DNA from: Phycisphaerales bacterium | Lineage (GTDB): Bacteria > Planctomycetota > Phycisphaerae > Phycisphaerales > UBA1924 | Direction of reading: 5' to 3' | Length of the DNA: 64,000 nt | Assembly (NCBI GenBank): GCA_020427395.1 | Contig: JAGQON010000013.1 | Coordinates: forward strand, 33,080 to 97,079 | Shown here: piece after piece, positions 51,563 to 60,305 of the stretch | How positions within the stretch are numbered: the first letter of the stretch is position 1 | How the letters are laid out: the number at the start of each line of letters is the position of its first letter | Notes under the pieces: generated by a model | Database searches by the model: none | The model's input: only the letters and a program-made list of their open reading frames with translations | Told to the model about the DNA's origin: nothing | Program-made: the position numbers and the translations under genes

Positions 51563-53377
51563 TCACCGCTGAACGAGCGCAGAACGCATCTGGTCCGCAA
51601 CCGTGATATCAAGACCATGATCCTGGGCCCGATCAACCATCTTCAACGCCGGGCCGTTTCGACCCTCGCACTGCATCAGGATGGCCACAGACAGCCACGC
51701 GCTGGCCGAGGGGTTCCGATGGGCCCAGCCCACCGCCCGAACCAGGACCTGACGAACCTCACGCGAATCGCTCCCAAACAGCTCCAAGGGGATCGCGTCA
51801 TACGCCAGCAGCGGGTCTTGCGAATGGGCATAACCAATCAAAGCGATGCCATCGCCACGCTGCCCGCCACGCAGCAACGCGATCCCAAGCTCACGCAACG
51901 TATACCAGTCCTCAGGGTAGTCGTTCAGGTGAGCCCGATACGCCTCGATCGCGACACTCGGATCGCCCATCGACATCTCCAAGCGAGCGACCTCAACCGC
52001 CGAAAGTGGTACCGGCGTCGGCTCCACAGCGTGGTCCTCCACCACCATCACGCCCGGCTCGTCCGCCAGCTCCTGATCCACGCCGTACACCACGCCGCGG
52101 TAGGTATCCGGGATCGAGTAGGTCCACCAGGTCGTGCGGTACCGCGTGGGATACCACCCATACCAGGGTGAGCAGTCCCAGAACGCCCCGCTCCACCCAT
52201 ACCAGTAGTACGAGTACGAGCCGTTCGTGCAGACATAGTCGGCGTACCCATCGTGATCAAAGTCGCCCCAGTAGTACCACCACCCGGTCGGGCAGTAGGT
52301 CGGGTGCGACCAGAAGTTGATGTCGATATCGACATGCCAGTCGTCGTGATGATCATCATGGTGGTCATCGTGATGATCGTTATGGTGATCGTCGTAATGG
52401 TCGTCGTGGTGCCCCGATGATTCGTCGGGGTGATCCTCCATCTTCCCGCCCACGCCCGTCTTGCCGCTGCCCAGTCGGCGCGTCAGCGCCTCGCGCGCCT
52501 GCTCAACATCAAACCCGTCCGGGCGCCCCATCTTGCGCACACCAGTCCGCCCGGTGCTCGTCGACAGCGCCCGGCGCGCCTGTGCCGGCGCGTTGGTCGT
52601 GCTGGGACGGGTCGTGCTCGAATCGGTCGTGCTCGGCGATGGACGATCGGGCTTGGGCTCGGCACTCGGCCGCGTATCCGGCTGCACATCCTGACGGGGA
52701 CTGGTCGTCGGACGAGTCGAAGGACGTGTGCTTGGGTTGGTGTTCGGACGATCATCAGGACGCGTGCTCGGACGCGGCTGCGTATCCGGTCGGCTCGAAG
52801 GCCGAGTCGTCGGCTGCGTCGCAGGTCGAGTCGCCGGGCGCGTCGAGGGACGCGGCTTGGGCTGCGTTTCAGGACGTGAACTCGGACGCGTGCTGGGCTG
52901 CGATTTGGGCTGCGAACTCGGACGCGTGCTGGGGCGCGCACTGGGGCGAGGGCTCGGCTGCGACTTGGGTTCCGCTGTCGGCTGGCTCTTGGGCTGGCTG
53001 CTCGGGCGAGCCGCGGGCTGCGACTTGGCGGGTGCAGGCCGCGCAGGAGCCGCCTGACGACTCGATGAGCTCCGCCCGCTCGATGGTGATGCAGAAGCCG
53101 GGCGTGGCGCAGGCTTGGCTGCCGGTCGCGACGCAGGACGCGATGCCGGCTTGGAAGCGGGCTTCGATGCCGGCTTGGAAGCCGGAGCCGCCTTGCGTGC
53201 CGGCGTTGCACGCTTCGAGGTCGTATCACTCGACGAACTCTTCGACTTGCTCCCGGATCGCTCCGGGGCCTGCTCAACCGAGACCTGCGAGAGGTCGAAG
53301 CCGCCCAGCGCGGTGCCACTCAATGCCATAAGCACCCCAAGGGTCCCGCTTGCGATCATGCTCTTCATGCGTGCCAT
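51563..53377 (-). CDS. Exported protein with xxPx repeats and a His/Asp-rich stretch
   Basis: A 604-residue protein with a signal peptide (MIASGTLGVLMALSGTALG-G). Residues about 55-255 are a tetrapeptide-periodic region (SKPA, SRPA, SQPK, TRPS types), probably an extended polyproline-like, positively charged spacer. Residues about 325-350 are almost entirely His and Asp (HHDD and HYDD units), a likely metal-binding run. An aromatic Trp/Tyr-rich domain follows (WWYYWGDFDHDGYADYVC with a calcium-loop-like DHDGYAD), and the last 130 residues are TPR-like (AIEAYRAHLNDYPEDWYTLRELGIALL). It is unrecognised as a whole. Start ATG 53377 follows AAAGGAC. Probably at the cell surface. Confidence 0.8.
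   Translation of the reverse strand: MARMKSMIASGTLGVLMALSGTALGGFDLSQVSVEQAPERSGSKSKSSSSDTTSKRATPARKAAPASKPASKPASKPASRPASRPAAKPAPRPASASPSSGRSSSSRQAAPARPAPAKSQPAARPSSQPKSQPTAEPKSQPSPRPSARPSTRPSSQPKSQPSTRPSSRPETQPKPRPSTRPATRPATQPTTRPSSRPDTQPRPSTRPDDRPNTNPSTRPSTRPTTSPRQDVQPDTRPSAEPKPDRPSPSTTDSSTTRPSTTNAPAQARRALSTSTGRTGVRKMGRPDGFDVEQAREALTRRLGSGKTGVGGKMEDHPDESSGHHDDHYDDHHNDHHDDHHDDHHDDWHVDIDINFWSHPTYCPTGWWYYWGDFDHDGYADYVCTNGSYSYYWYGWSGAFWDCSPWYGWYPTRYRTTWWTYSIPDTYRGVVYGVDQELADEPGVMVVEDHAVEPTPVPLSAVEVARLEMSMGDPSVAIEAYRAHLNDYPEDWYTLRELGIALLRGGQRGDGIALIGYAHSQDPLLAYDAIPLELFGSDSREVRQVLVRAVGWAHRNPSASAWLSVAILMQCEGRNGPALKMVDRAQDHGLDITVADQMRSALVQR
52338..52413 (-). repeat. His/Asp-coding simple repeat
   Basis: About 25 codons almost all GAT/GAC and CAT/CAC, in units of HHDD. 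The DNA repeat has the form ATGATCATC/GTGGTC and is prone to length change. Confidence 0.8.
52640..53200 (-). repeat. Degenerate 12-base repeat coding xxPx tetrapeptides
   Basis: Roughly 45 consecutive four-codon units with Pro in the third position and Ser/Thr-Arg/Lys/Gln before it. Boundaries are approximate. Units range from identical (SKPA three times in a row) to degenerate. Confidence 0.7.
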
Positions 53378-53512
53378 GACGTCGTCCTTTCTTCGCGATG
53401 ATCCGTTCCCAAGCGGGTCGTACTCCCGATCCGCACGAACGCGGCGTACGGTTGCCACCACATTCGCCTTCCGGGGGAACACAAACCCGCCCGATCCCGC
53501 TATGCTCGACGC

Positions 53513-54160
53513 ATGACCGCAGCACGATCACACGCCGTCTCTCGCCGCTCACGCGCCACGCTCATCACGCTGATGGGCGCCTCGCTCTCGCTTAGCGCCT
53601 GCAACGCCCTTCGGGGCGGTGGCGGCTCCGGCGGCAGCTCCCGCGTGCTCTCCGATACGACCGGATCGGTCTACGAGACCAACCTGCGTACACGCGTCTA
53701 CGCGTTCCACGACGAGAACACCGCCGACATCTATCTCACCGACCTCCCCAACGCGCAGCTGACGGCATTCTTTGAAAAGAACGCCGATTGGTCCCAGATT
53801 TCGGGCACCATCGTCCATATCCACCTCTTCCTCGACCCCAAGCCGGGCAAGACCCCCATCGAGCCCACCGCTGCAAACGCCTCCATCCGCTACGCCATCA
53901 TCAGCAACGGGCAGATCGGGATCTACGACGGTGCCGGCTTCATGCTCCCGGGCAGGAAGCCCGGCAAGGACTCGATCAACGGCAGCTTCAAAGCCGCCCC
54001 GCTCAGACTCACCCGCGCCTCGGACGGCTTCTCCGACCTGCTCACCCCCGCCCGCCTCGATCTGAGCTTCGACGCCAAGCTCGATGAGCGCGCCGCACCC
54101 GAGCTCCAGGCCCGCCTCGACGCCATGGCCGCCGTCGCCAAACCCACGCAGGAACCCTGA
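53513..54160 (+). CDS. Predicted lipoprotein of unknown function
   Basis: A 215-residue protein with an Arg-rich N-terminus, a hydrophobic segment and the lipobox LSAC (Cys about residue 30), followed by a Gly-rich linker (LRGGGGSGGSS). The mature domain has a beta-rich look: VYETNLRTRVYAFHDENTAD, IVHIHLFLDPKPGKTP, IRYAIISNGQIGIYDGAGFM. I do not recognise a family. It converges on the dockerin protease, sharing the terminator at 54186-54217. Confidence 0.8.
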   Translation: MTAARSHAVSRRSRATLITLMGASLSLSACNALRGGGGSGGSSRVLSDTTGSVYETNLRTRVYAFHDENTADIYLTDLPNAQLTAFFEKNADWSQISGTIVHIHLFLDPKPGKTPIEPTAANASIRYAIISNGQIGIYDGAGFMLPGRKPGKDSINGSFKAAPLRLTRASDGFSDLLTPARLDLSFDAKLDERAAPELQARLDAMAAVAKPTQEP

Positions 54161-54185
54161 GCAGCCCAACGACAACTCAGCCACG

Positions 54186-54217
54186 AAAAAACCCCGCGTC
54201 CACGACGCGGGGTTTCT
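54186..54217. terminator. Bidirectional terminator
   Basis: AACCCCGCGTC-CAC-GACGCGGGGTT (54190-54214), an 11-base stem with an A run on the left and Ts on the right, between two convergent genes. It should serve both. Confidence 0.93.
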
Positions 54218-54241
54218 GGTTACAGATTCAGGGGGCCGCGA

Positions 54242-56419
54242 TCAGGGGCAGCCCGCCGAGAATGCACTCAGGAACGCCGACACATCGAAGAAGTCGAAGC
54301 TGCCGTTCCCGTCGAAGTCCGCCGACGGATCCATCGCGTTGTACGCACTGAGGAAGCCGGAGACATCGAAGAAGTCCAGGGCACCGTCGCCGTTGAGGTC
54401 CGCCGGGCAGCCCGGGGTGTTGTCACAGACCTCGCTGGTCACCTTGAACGCGTCAACGCCGCCCTCAACCGTGGTGTCCGCACCGGCATCGGTCACGCTG
54501 ATGCGCATCTGCAGAATATTGGAAGCCGGGTTGAGCGACGCGATGTCATACGACAGGTCCTGCCACTGCCCGTTGGTGCTCGTGATCGAGGTCACCTCCG
54601 TGAAGGACAGCCCGGCGTTGGTGCTGATCTCGATGTCCATCGAGTCGGGCCCGGTGCCGGTCATCCAGACCGAAACGCGGAGCACGCCGTCCTCAACACC
54701 CGAGATATTGATAGGCGGTGAGAGCAGCCAAACGCTGCCGTTGTCCACATCGCGACCCGAGATGTTCGAGGTGACATAGCACATACCCGATCCATCGGCG
54801 TCCGAATCCGGGTCACCCATGCCAAAGCCGTTGGGCTCAGCGCGGATGAAAGTCGAAGACCCGCCGGTGGTGTAGCTCTGCCAGCCCATGTTGGTCTGGA
54901 AGTTGTCCTCAAAGGCGATGGTCAGATCGTCCAGCGCTACCGTCGTGAAGGTGCCCGAGGCGGGGACCGAAACAACCGTACCCTCCTCGTCCTCAATCTC
55001 GAACGAGTAGGAGACGCTGCTGCCGCAGTAGTACGAGCCGAAGGTGCCGGTGTAGGTGCCGTCACCGTTGTCGACCATGTCCTGCTCGAAGCTGGTGCCG
55101 TCCGTCGCGTTCACGATGAACTTGGGTGCCCCCACCACCGAGTGGCCCTGCAGGTTGTCGATCTGCAGCACGATCTCATCGCCACCCTCGGGCTGCACAT
55201 GCGTGGGGCGGGCCACGACCGATGCCTGGATATCACGCGGCAGACAGATGCCTTGCGGATTGGCCAGCGCGTTCTGCAGATCGTTGTTGAAGAGGCTCGT
55301 GCCCTGGTTGGAACCACCGCCACTGCTGCAGCCCGCGTTGGTGTGGATACCGATCGCGATCTGGTTGTTCTCATCAAGGATCGCCGAGCCCGAGTTGCCG
55401 CCCGTGGTGTCCGTCGCATAGCGGACGGTGTTCCCCACGATGCTCGCCAGCGGGCCGACATGCGTCTTCTGCACGAGGTACCAGCTCGCGGGCACCGGCG
55501 AGCTCGTCGAGCCGTACCCCGTGATGCGGATCGGACGGCCATCGCTGGGAATCTGCGAGGGTGCAAGATCGTGCCACACGCCGTAGGAAGTGCCGGGGCT
55601 CATGCCGGTGTTCGAGTTGTCGAACACGCCGAAGTACGCCCAGTCGCTGCCGATGAAGATGCTGCTCGCCTGCTGCACCGACGAGCCGTCCACCGGGTAC
55701 TGATCCTGTGGCGGCGGGTTCTGCGGCGAGCCGCCGCTGCTTGAGAGCGGCACATTGAACTGAATCACATCGCCCGTGCCCGGGCCGCAATGGCCCGCGG
55801 TCAGCATGCGGTTGCCGTGATCGCTGAAGAGCCACGCCGTGCAGCCGATCGGCATCAGGCGGGCATCGCGGTTGTCATAGCTGAGCACACGGTCGTCGAC
55901 CGTGCCACAGATCGAGCGGGGGCCGACCACCGGTGCCGAGGCCTGAACGCCCCACACACGCACGCGATTGACCTGCCCGCTCGCGTTGGGCGAGGCCATG
56001 ATCTCGATCTTCACAGCGCCGCCGTTGAAGTACGCCGAGGTGTTGCTCCATTCAGCCAGCGACTTGGCATCGAGGTACTGCTCGTAACCGTCCTGCAGCG
56101 AGGTAACTCGCAGATAGCTCTCGCGGACTTCCTCCGTCGAATGCGCCAACGCCACATCGCTGAATCGCAGGCGGATCCACTCCGCGTCGGGAACATCAAC
56201 GATGCCCTCCCAGACCGGGACCTGCAGATCGCGGGCACCCTGCTGCGGGTTCTCCACTCGGACACTGCCCGAATCGAGGTTGTAGTTCAGCTCGCGCAGT
56301 TCCGGCTGCTCGAAGCCATCAATCTGCACATCATTGGACACACTCGCCTGGGCCATGACCGGACCGGTCAGACCCGCAACACATACCAGCGCAAGCCCGA
56401 GGGCACACCCTTGCTTCAT
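54242..56419 (-). CDS. Secreted trypsin-like serine protease with C-terminal dockerin cassette
   Basis: A 725-residue exported enzyme. The signal peptide is ALGLALVCVAGLTGPVMA-Q. A propeptide-like N-terminal domain (to about 190) comes first, then an S1-type peptidase domain: GCTAWLF, RMLTAGHC with catalytic His, a probable Asp near SDWAYFGVFD and TTGGNSGSAIL with catalytic Ser. A beta-sandwich region follows (PTHVQPEGGDEIVLQIDNLQ and a jelly-roll-like domain about 530-660), and the last 55 residues form a CPADLNGDG...GCP double dockerin unit like that at 32139. Start ATG 56419 has CAGGAG upstream. It is likely surface-located or secreted. Confidence 0.9.
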   Translation of the reverse strand: MKQGCALGLALVCVAGLTGPVMAQASVSNDVQIDGFEQPELRELNYNLDSGSVRVENPQQGARDLQVPVWEGIVDVPDAEWIRLRFSDVALAHSTEEVRESYLRVTSLQDGYEQYLDAKSLAEWSNTSAYFNGGAVKIEIMASPNASGQVNRVRVWGVQASAPVVGPRSICGTVDDRVLSYDNRDARLMPIGCTAWLFSDHGNRMLTAGHCGPGTGDVIQFNVPLSSSGGSPQNPPPQDQYPVDGSSVQQASSIFIGSDWAYFGVFDNSNTGMSPGTSYGVWHDLAPSQIPSDGRPIRITGYGSTSSPVPASWYLVQKTHVGPLASIVGNTVRYATDTTGGNSGSAILDENNQIAIGIHTNAGCSSGGGSNQGTSLFNNDLQNALANPQGICLPRDIQASVVARPTHVQPEGGDEIVLQIDNLQGHSVVGAPKFIVNATDGTSFEQDMVDNGDGTYTGTFGSYYCGSSVSYSFEIEDEEGTVVSVPASGTFTTVALDDLTIAFEDNFQTNMGWQSYTTGGSSTFIRAEPNGFGMGDPDSDADGSGMCYVTSNISGRDVDNGSVWLLSPPINISGVEDGVLRVSVWMTGTGPDSMDIEISTNAGLSFTEVTSITSTNGQWQDLSYDIASLNPASNILQMRISVTDAGADTTVEGGVDAFKVTSEVCDNTPGCPADLNGDGALDFFDVSGFLSAYNAMDPSADFDGNGSFDFFDVSAFLSAFSAGCP

Positions 56420-56620
56420 GATTCGCTCCTGTCGGATGGAGATGCCCGTCGACTCCAACGGGCAGCACGCGGCAGAGACACCGCGCACCTCTGATTTCAC
56501 ACGACGCACCGGCAGCCTTACATCTCGCGCCAGAGCACTTTCCGAGAATAACGGAACTTCAGGCCCGCTACAAGCGTGGAATCCCTGATATCCGCCGAAA
56601 AAAGGCGGTTTTCAGCCCAT

Positions 56621-57769
56621 TCATCTGTCAGACCAGGGGTCCTCGCCAGCGTACCAGCGATCCAGCGTCCCCACGCATGCATCACGGTACAACACCCGCA
56701 AACGGGCATCGTCGATCTCGTGCCCATGCAGCGCCGGCGCACTGAGATCATCGAACCGCTTGGGATCCACCATTTTCAGGTCCGGGTCTGCGATGTTCGA
56801 CTCCCCCCGATAACCCGTCTCATACATCGTCCTTAGCGCCCAGTACCGCGAGGCATACAACTCGAACGCCTCACCCTCGCTGCTGGCAAGTTGGTTGCCA
56901 AACGCCGGGTTCTCCGGGTCTGTCGATACCAGGTGATCATCGCTGGTCACGATGTCCGAGCCAAAGAGGATCCGACCCGCATAGCGATCCAGAAACGCCA
57001 ACAGTTCGCTCGTCTCGTGGCGGCTCAGCTCTCGGATCATCCACTTGGTCGCGCTCGTGTCCAGGATCAGCTTCGGATGCCGATCCAGCAGCCCGCTGAG
57101 GAACCCCAGATCCTCGGGCCAGCCGCCCATGTGGGCCGCCATGCAGGGCATACCGGTTGTTTCCAGAAGGCGTTCAAGCGACTCGTACTGCGACTGTTTC
57201 GTGCCATATCGCGACGAATCGGCGTACATCGTCTGAAACCAGGTGTCCGGATCCGCGCAGTGCACCATCAGCATCATGCCCAGCGACTTGGCCTTCTCCG
57301 CCAAACGCAGCTTCCACTCGCTATCAAATGGCACGATCTGCTCCAGCGGCACGCTCATGTTCTCCGCGTAATCCCGCAGCCGCGGCGCACCCCAGAACTT
57401 GAGCATCCGCGCCCCACGCTCATGCCACGCGTCGAGGTTTTCCAGAAACCCCTGCGTGTGCGCCCAGGTCCGGTCCGGGTGCATGTACTCGGGGATCGCT
57501 ACGAACGAGATCCGATCGCCCATCACCTCGCGTACCGCGTCCGCCTGAGCCAGCTGCGTCTGCGAATAGACACGCTCGATCCCGTACAGGTCGCACACCC
57601 GCTTGTACACTTGAGCGGCCCGTCCACCATTGATGTGCGCATGGGCATCGATGATCGGGCACACCGGGTCCCCGAGTTTCCGTGCCTCTTGCTCATAGTT
57701 GAGCCCGAGCCGATTGGCCGGGGTCATCGCCCGTCCCGTCTCGCTTGCCGCGTTCGCCTGATCAGTCAC
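56621..57769 (-). CDS. Amidohydrolase family 2 protein
   Basis: A TIM-barrel metal-dependent hydrolase of 382 residues. The metal motif HxH is in IIDAHAHING, with further ligands in MMLMVHCADP and MAAHMGGWPEDL, and the catalytic Asp in ILFGSDIVTSDD. The substrate is not evident; amidohydrolase_2 proteins include decarboxylases and lactonases. The start is taken as GTG 57769, with GGAG seven bases upstream. It is divergent from the glycosyltransferase. Confidence 0.87.
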   Translation of the reverse strand: MTDQANAASETGRAMTPANRLGLNYEQEARKLGDPVCPIIDAHAHINGGRAAQVYKRVCDLYGIERVYSQTQLAQADAVREVMGDRISFVAIPEYMHPDRTWAHTQGFLENLDAWHERGARMLKFWGAPRLRDYAENMSVPLEQIVPFDSEWKLRLAEKAKSLGMMLMVHCADPDTWFQTMYADSSRYGTKQSQYESLERLLETTGMPCMAAHMGGWPEDLGFLSGLLDRHPKLILDTSATKWMIRELSRHETSELLAFLDRYAGRILFGSDIVTSDDHLVSTDPENPAFGNQLASSEGEAFELYASRYWALRTMYETGYRGESNIADPDLKMVDPKRFDDLSAPALHGHEIDDARLRVLYRDACVGTLDRWYAGEDPWSDR

Positions 57770-57850
57770 AACAGATCTCCCAGCCGTTCCCGCGTCCTCT
57801 ACCACATGATAGACCCCCAGACCACTCCGCCTGAAAACGCACCGCACGCC

Positions 57851-58990
57851 ATGCGGGTTGCCCTCGCGCACGACTGGCTCGTGGGCTACCGCGGCGGCGA
57901 GATGGTCCTCGACGCCATCGCCCGCCTCCTCCTCAGCCAGGGCCACACGATCTCTCGCATCTACACGATGTTCGACAACGCCGCCCCGCTCTCTCCCACC
58001 CTCGACGCCCTTCCACGAGCCACATCCGCCCTCAATCGCTACCCCGAGTCGCTTCGGCGATGGCTGCTTCCCCGCTATCCCGCCGCGGTCGCCGAGCTCG
58101 GCCGCGCCCTCGCCCGCGACCACGCCCGCGAACCCATTGACCTGCTGATCTCGACCAGCTCGTCCGCTATCAAGTCCATCGCCCCGCCTGGCGGCGTGCC
58201 CCACCTGTGCTACTGCCACAGCCCCGCCCGCTACCTCTGGTCACAAACCGACAGCTACGCCTCGCCCGATCTCAAGGGGCGCCTCCGCGCACTCGGGCTC
58301 GCCAGCTTCGCTCCCCGGCTCCGCGACTGGGACCGTCAGACCGCGACCAATGTCACTCGCTTCATCGCCAACTCCACCCACACCGCACGCGAGATCGAAC
58401 GCTGCTACCAGCGCGACTCGGTCGTCATCCACCCGCCCGTGCGAACCGATTTCTTTTCCCGTGACCCCGGCGTCCAGCGCGAAGACCACCTCCTGCTTGT
58501 CAGCGCGCTGGAACCCTACAAACGAGTCGAGCTGGGCATCGACGCTGCGATCCGGCTCAATCGCCGACTCGTCATCGTCGGCTCCGGCTCCCACGAGCAC
58601 GCACTGCGTGCAAAGGCCCGCAAATCACAACTCATCACGTTTGCCGGGAAGGTCAGCGACGAACAACTTCGCGACCACTACCGGCGTGCTCGGGCCTTCC
58701 TCTTCCCACAGATCGAGGATTTCGGCATCACCGCCGTCGAGGCCCAGGGCTGCGGGTGCCCGGTCGTCGCTCGCCATGCCGGGGGCGCACTCGATAGCGT
58801 GATCGATGCCCGCACGGGTTCCTTTTTTGAAGAGCCCACACCCGAGGCGCTTGCTGAGGCGATCGACCGATGCCCCCAGCCACAGAACTGTGCCGAGGAA
58901 TGCGTCGCCAACGCCCAGCGGTTCAGCCATGAGCGGTTCACCAGCCAGATCGGCGAGCAGATCCTGAACCCACTCCACAACTCTGAGTGA
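57851..58990 (+). CDS. GT4-family glycosyltransferase
   Basis: Transfers sugar from a nucleotide donor during glycan or lipopolysaccharide synthesis at the cytoplasmic face. A GT-B fold of 379 residues: N-terminal MRVALAHDWLVGYRGGE and CYCHSPARYLW, C-terminal donor domain with SALEPYKRVELGIDA, IVGSGSHE, AGKVSDEQLRDHYRRARAFLFPQIEDFGIT and VEAQGCGCPVVARHAGG, the E-x7-E region being EDFGITAVE. The start ATG 57851 fits the family; ATG 57806 in the same frame would add 15 residues. Acceptor unknown. Confidence 0.9.
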   Translation: MRVALAHDWLVGYRGGEMVLDAIARLLLSQGHTISRIYTMFDNAAPLSPTLDALPRATSALNRYPESLRRWLLPRYPAAVAELGRALARDHAREPIDLLISTSSSAIKSIAPPGGVPHLCYCHSPARYLWSQTDSYASPDLKGRLRALGLASFAPRLRDWDRQTATNVTRFIANSTHTAREIERCYQRDSVVIHPPVRTDFFSRDPGVQREDHLLLVSALEPYKRVELGIDAAIRLNRRLVIVGSGSHEHALRAKARKSQLITFAGKVSDEQLRDHYRRARAFLFPQIEDFGITAVEAQGCGCPVVARHAGGALDSVIDARTGSFFEEPTPEALAEAIDRCPQPQNCAEECVANAQRFSHERFTSQIGEQILNPLHNSE

Positions 58991-59494
58991 TCAGTCGTCC
59001 GATTCGATCGTGCGATCGATCCGCACCTTCCTGCCGTTGAGCATCACGCCCACCACGACGCCGACGAACAGCTCCATCTCGGCCTCGAGATCGACCCTCC
59101 GAGCAACCTCGCAGTCGAACCACACCTTGCAGCGTGGGATGATGGGCGAGCCGGTCACTAGCGTCTTGGTCTCGATCGCGTCGAACGGGTCTTCATCTCC
59201 CATCGCTGGCAGATCACGCGGCGGAACATCGCTCCGCTGAAACCGACGCTCGATCAGACGATCTCCCTCACCCAGCACGCCCAGCGCAAAGGCGTGCGAG
59301 TCACGGATCAGCGGGTCGATCGTGTGCCCTTTGCGGGCCGCCACGCAGATCATCGCGGGCTCGTTGCAGCATCGATGGACAAACGGCACGAGCATCCCGC
59401 CCCGCTTGTCTTCAAAGCCGGCCGTCAGCAGGTACACCGCCTTCGGGAACACCGAAAACGCTGATTCGATCAACTCCTTGTCCTGTTGCTGCAT
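58991..59494 (-). CDS. Flavin reductase-like (FMN-binding split barrel) protein
   Basis: A 167-residue protein with the flavin-reductase-like domain: VFPKAVYLLTAGFEDKRGGMLV at the start, VHRCCNEPAMICVAARKG, FALGVLGEGD in the middle and CKVWFDCEVARRVDLEAEME near the end. It probably binds FMN and reduces flavins or uses them; specific role unknown. Start ATG 59494 has GAGGGGGCG upstream. The 343-base gap to mraZ (59495-59837) holds the mraZ promoter and no gene that I can support. Confidence 0.87.
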   Translation of the reverse strand: MQQQDKELIESAFSVFPKAVYLLTAGFEDKRGGMLVPFVHRCCNEPAMICVAARKGHTIDPLIRDSHAFALGVLGEGDRLIERRFQRSDVPPRDLPAMGDEDPFDAIETKTLVTGSPIIPRCKVWFDCEVARRVDLEAEMELFVGVVVGVMLNGRKVRIDRTIESDD

Positions 59495-59776
59495 CGACAA
59501 TCGCGCCCCCTCGCGCACTGCGGCTCATACACACCAACCCGAGCGATCGCCCTCACGATCGATCAGATGAGCTTCCCCGATTCACCCGATCCACAACTCA
59601 GAATGGTTGCCCTATCTTCACATATCGACACGGTAGTGTGGGTAACCAGAGCCCAAAACCTGTAAGTCTTTATCGAAAAACGCCATAGCGCTCCGATTAT
59701 TCATTTCCCCAAGGTGCACGAGTCCGTTCCTTGTCCACAACCCCTCCCCAATCTGTGAAAATGGGGAGCATCCGGC

Positions 59777-59805
59777 TTGCGTTGTGGGTGATAGTGGGCG
59801 ATAAT
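59777..59805 (+). promoter_or_regulatory. mraZ promoter with TGGG operator-like boxes
   Basis: TTGCGT (59777-59782), a 17-base spacer, then GATAAT (59800-59805). Inside the spacer two TGGG boxes begin at 59785 and 59795, exactly ten bases apart, which is the spacing known for MraZ operators (TGGGN repeats). This suggests autorepression; a third box in phase is missing (the next is TCCC). Confidence 0.6.
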
Positions 59806-59837
59806 CCCACGAATGAACCACCTTGGGGACACAAACC

Positions 59838-60305
59838 GTGCCATTCACCGGACAAGCAGAGGCCAGTATCGACGCGAAGCAGCGTTTGGCCATACCTGCA
59901 AAGTTCCGCAATCGCTGGTCCCCGGAGCACGACGGGGCCACATGGTTCTGCGTCCCCTGGCCGCAGACGGGCTCACTCCGCCTCTACACCGAGAAGATGC
60001 ACAACGAGCTCTTCACGGCCGGACGCCGGGACCCGAGTCTGACGCCCGACGAGGATCAGGCCGAGCTGGATGTGATTCTGCACTCGGTGACCGAACAAGT
60101 GGATGTGGACGCCAACAACCGCATCCGATTGCCCGCCTGGCAGCTGGAACATCTGGGGCTGCCCAAGGATGTGATCGTGCTGGGCGCGGGCGATCGACTG
60201 GAAATCCGTGCCCGGGACGCCTGGCAGAGCGAGTTCGACGATCGACTTGCCAAGATGGCCGAGCTTTCCAAGAAGCTGGCGCACAAGCGTCCGCCCACGA
60301 CCTGA
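59838..60305 (+). CDS. mraZ: Transcriptional regulator MraZ
   Basis: DNA-binding protein of the AbrB/SpoVT superfamily that normally represses the division and cell-wall cluster. The 155-residue protein has two half-site motifs: ASIDAKQRLAIPAKFRNRW (about 7-27) and VDVDANNRIRLPAWQLEHLGL (about 90-110), both with D-x-x-x-R. The start is GTG 59838 with GGGGAC ten bases upstream; a TTG at 59823 is the alternative. The expected downstream rsmH, ftsL and penicillin-binding protein genes are missing; a structured RNA region and unrelated genes follow instead. Slightly longer than usual because of a C-terminal basic tail. Confidence 0.9.
   Translation: MPFTGQAEASIDAKQRLAIPAKFRNRWSPEHDGATWFCVPWPQTGSLRLYTEKMHNELFTAGRRDPSLTPDEDQAELDVILHSVTEQVDVDANNRIRLPAWQLEHLGLPKDVIVLGAGDRLEIRARDAWQSEFDDRLAKMAELSKKLAHKRPPTT

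Noticed and set aside
59618..59941. A 107-codon minus-strand frame overlapping the start of mraZ
   Set aside because: It covers the mraZ promoter and N-terminus, has no ribosome site and shows no recognisable motif.
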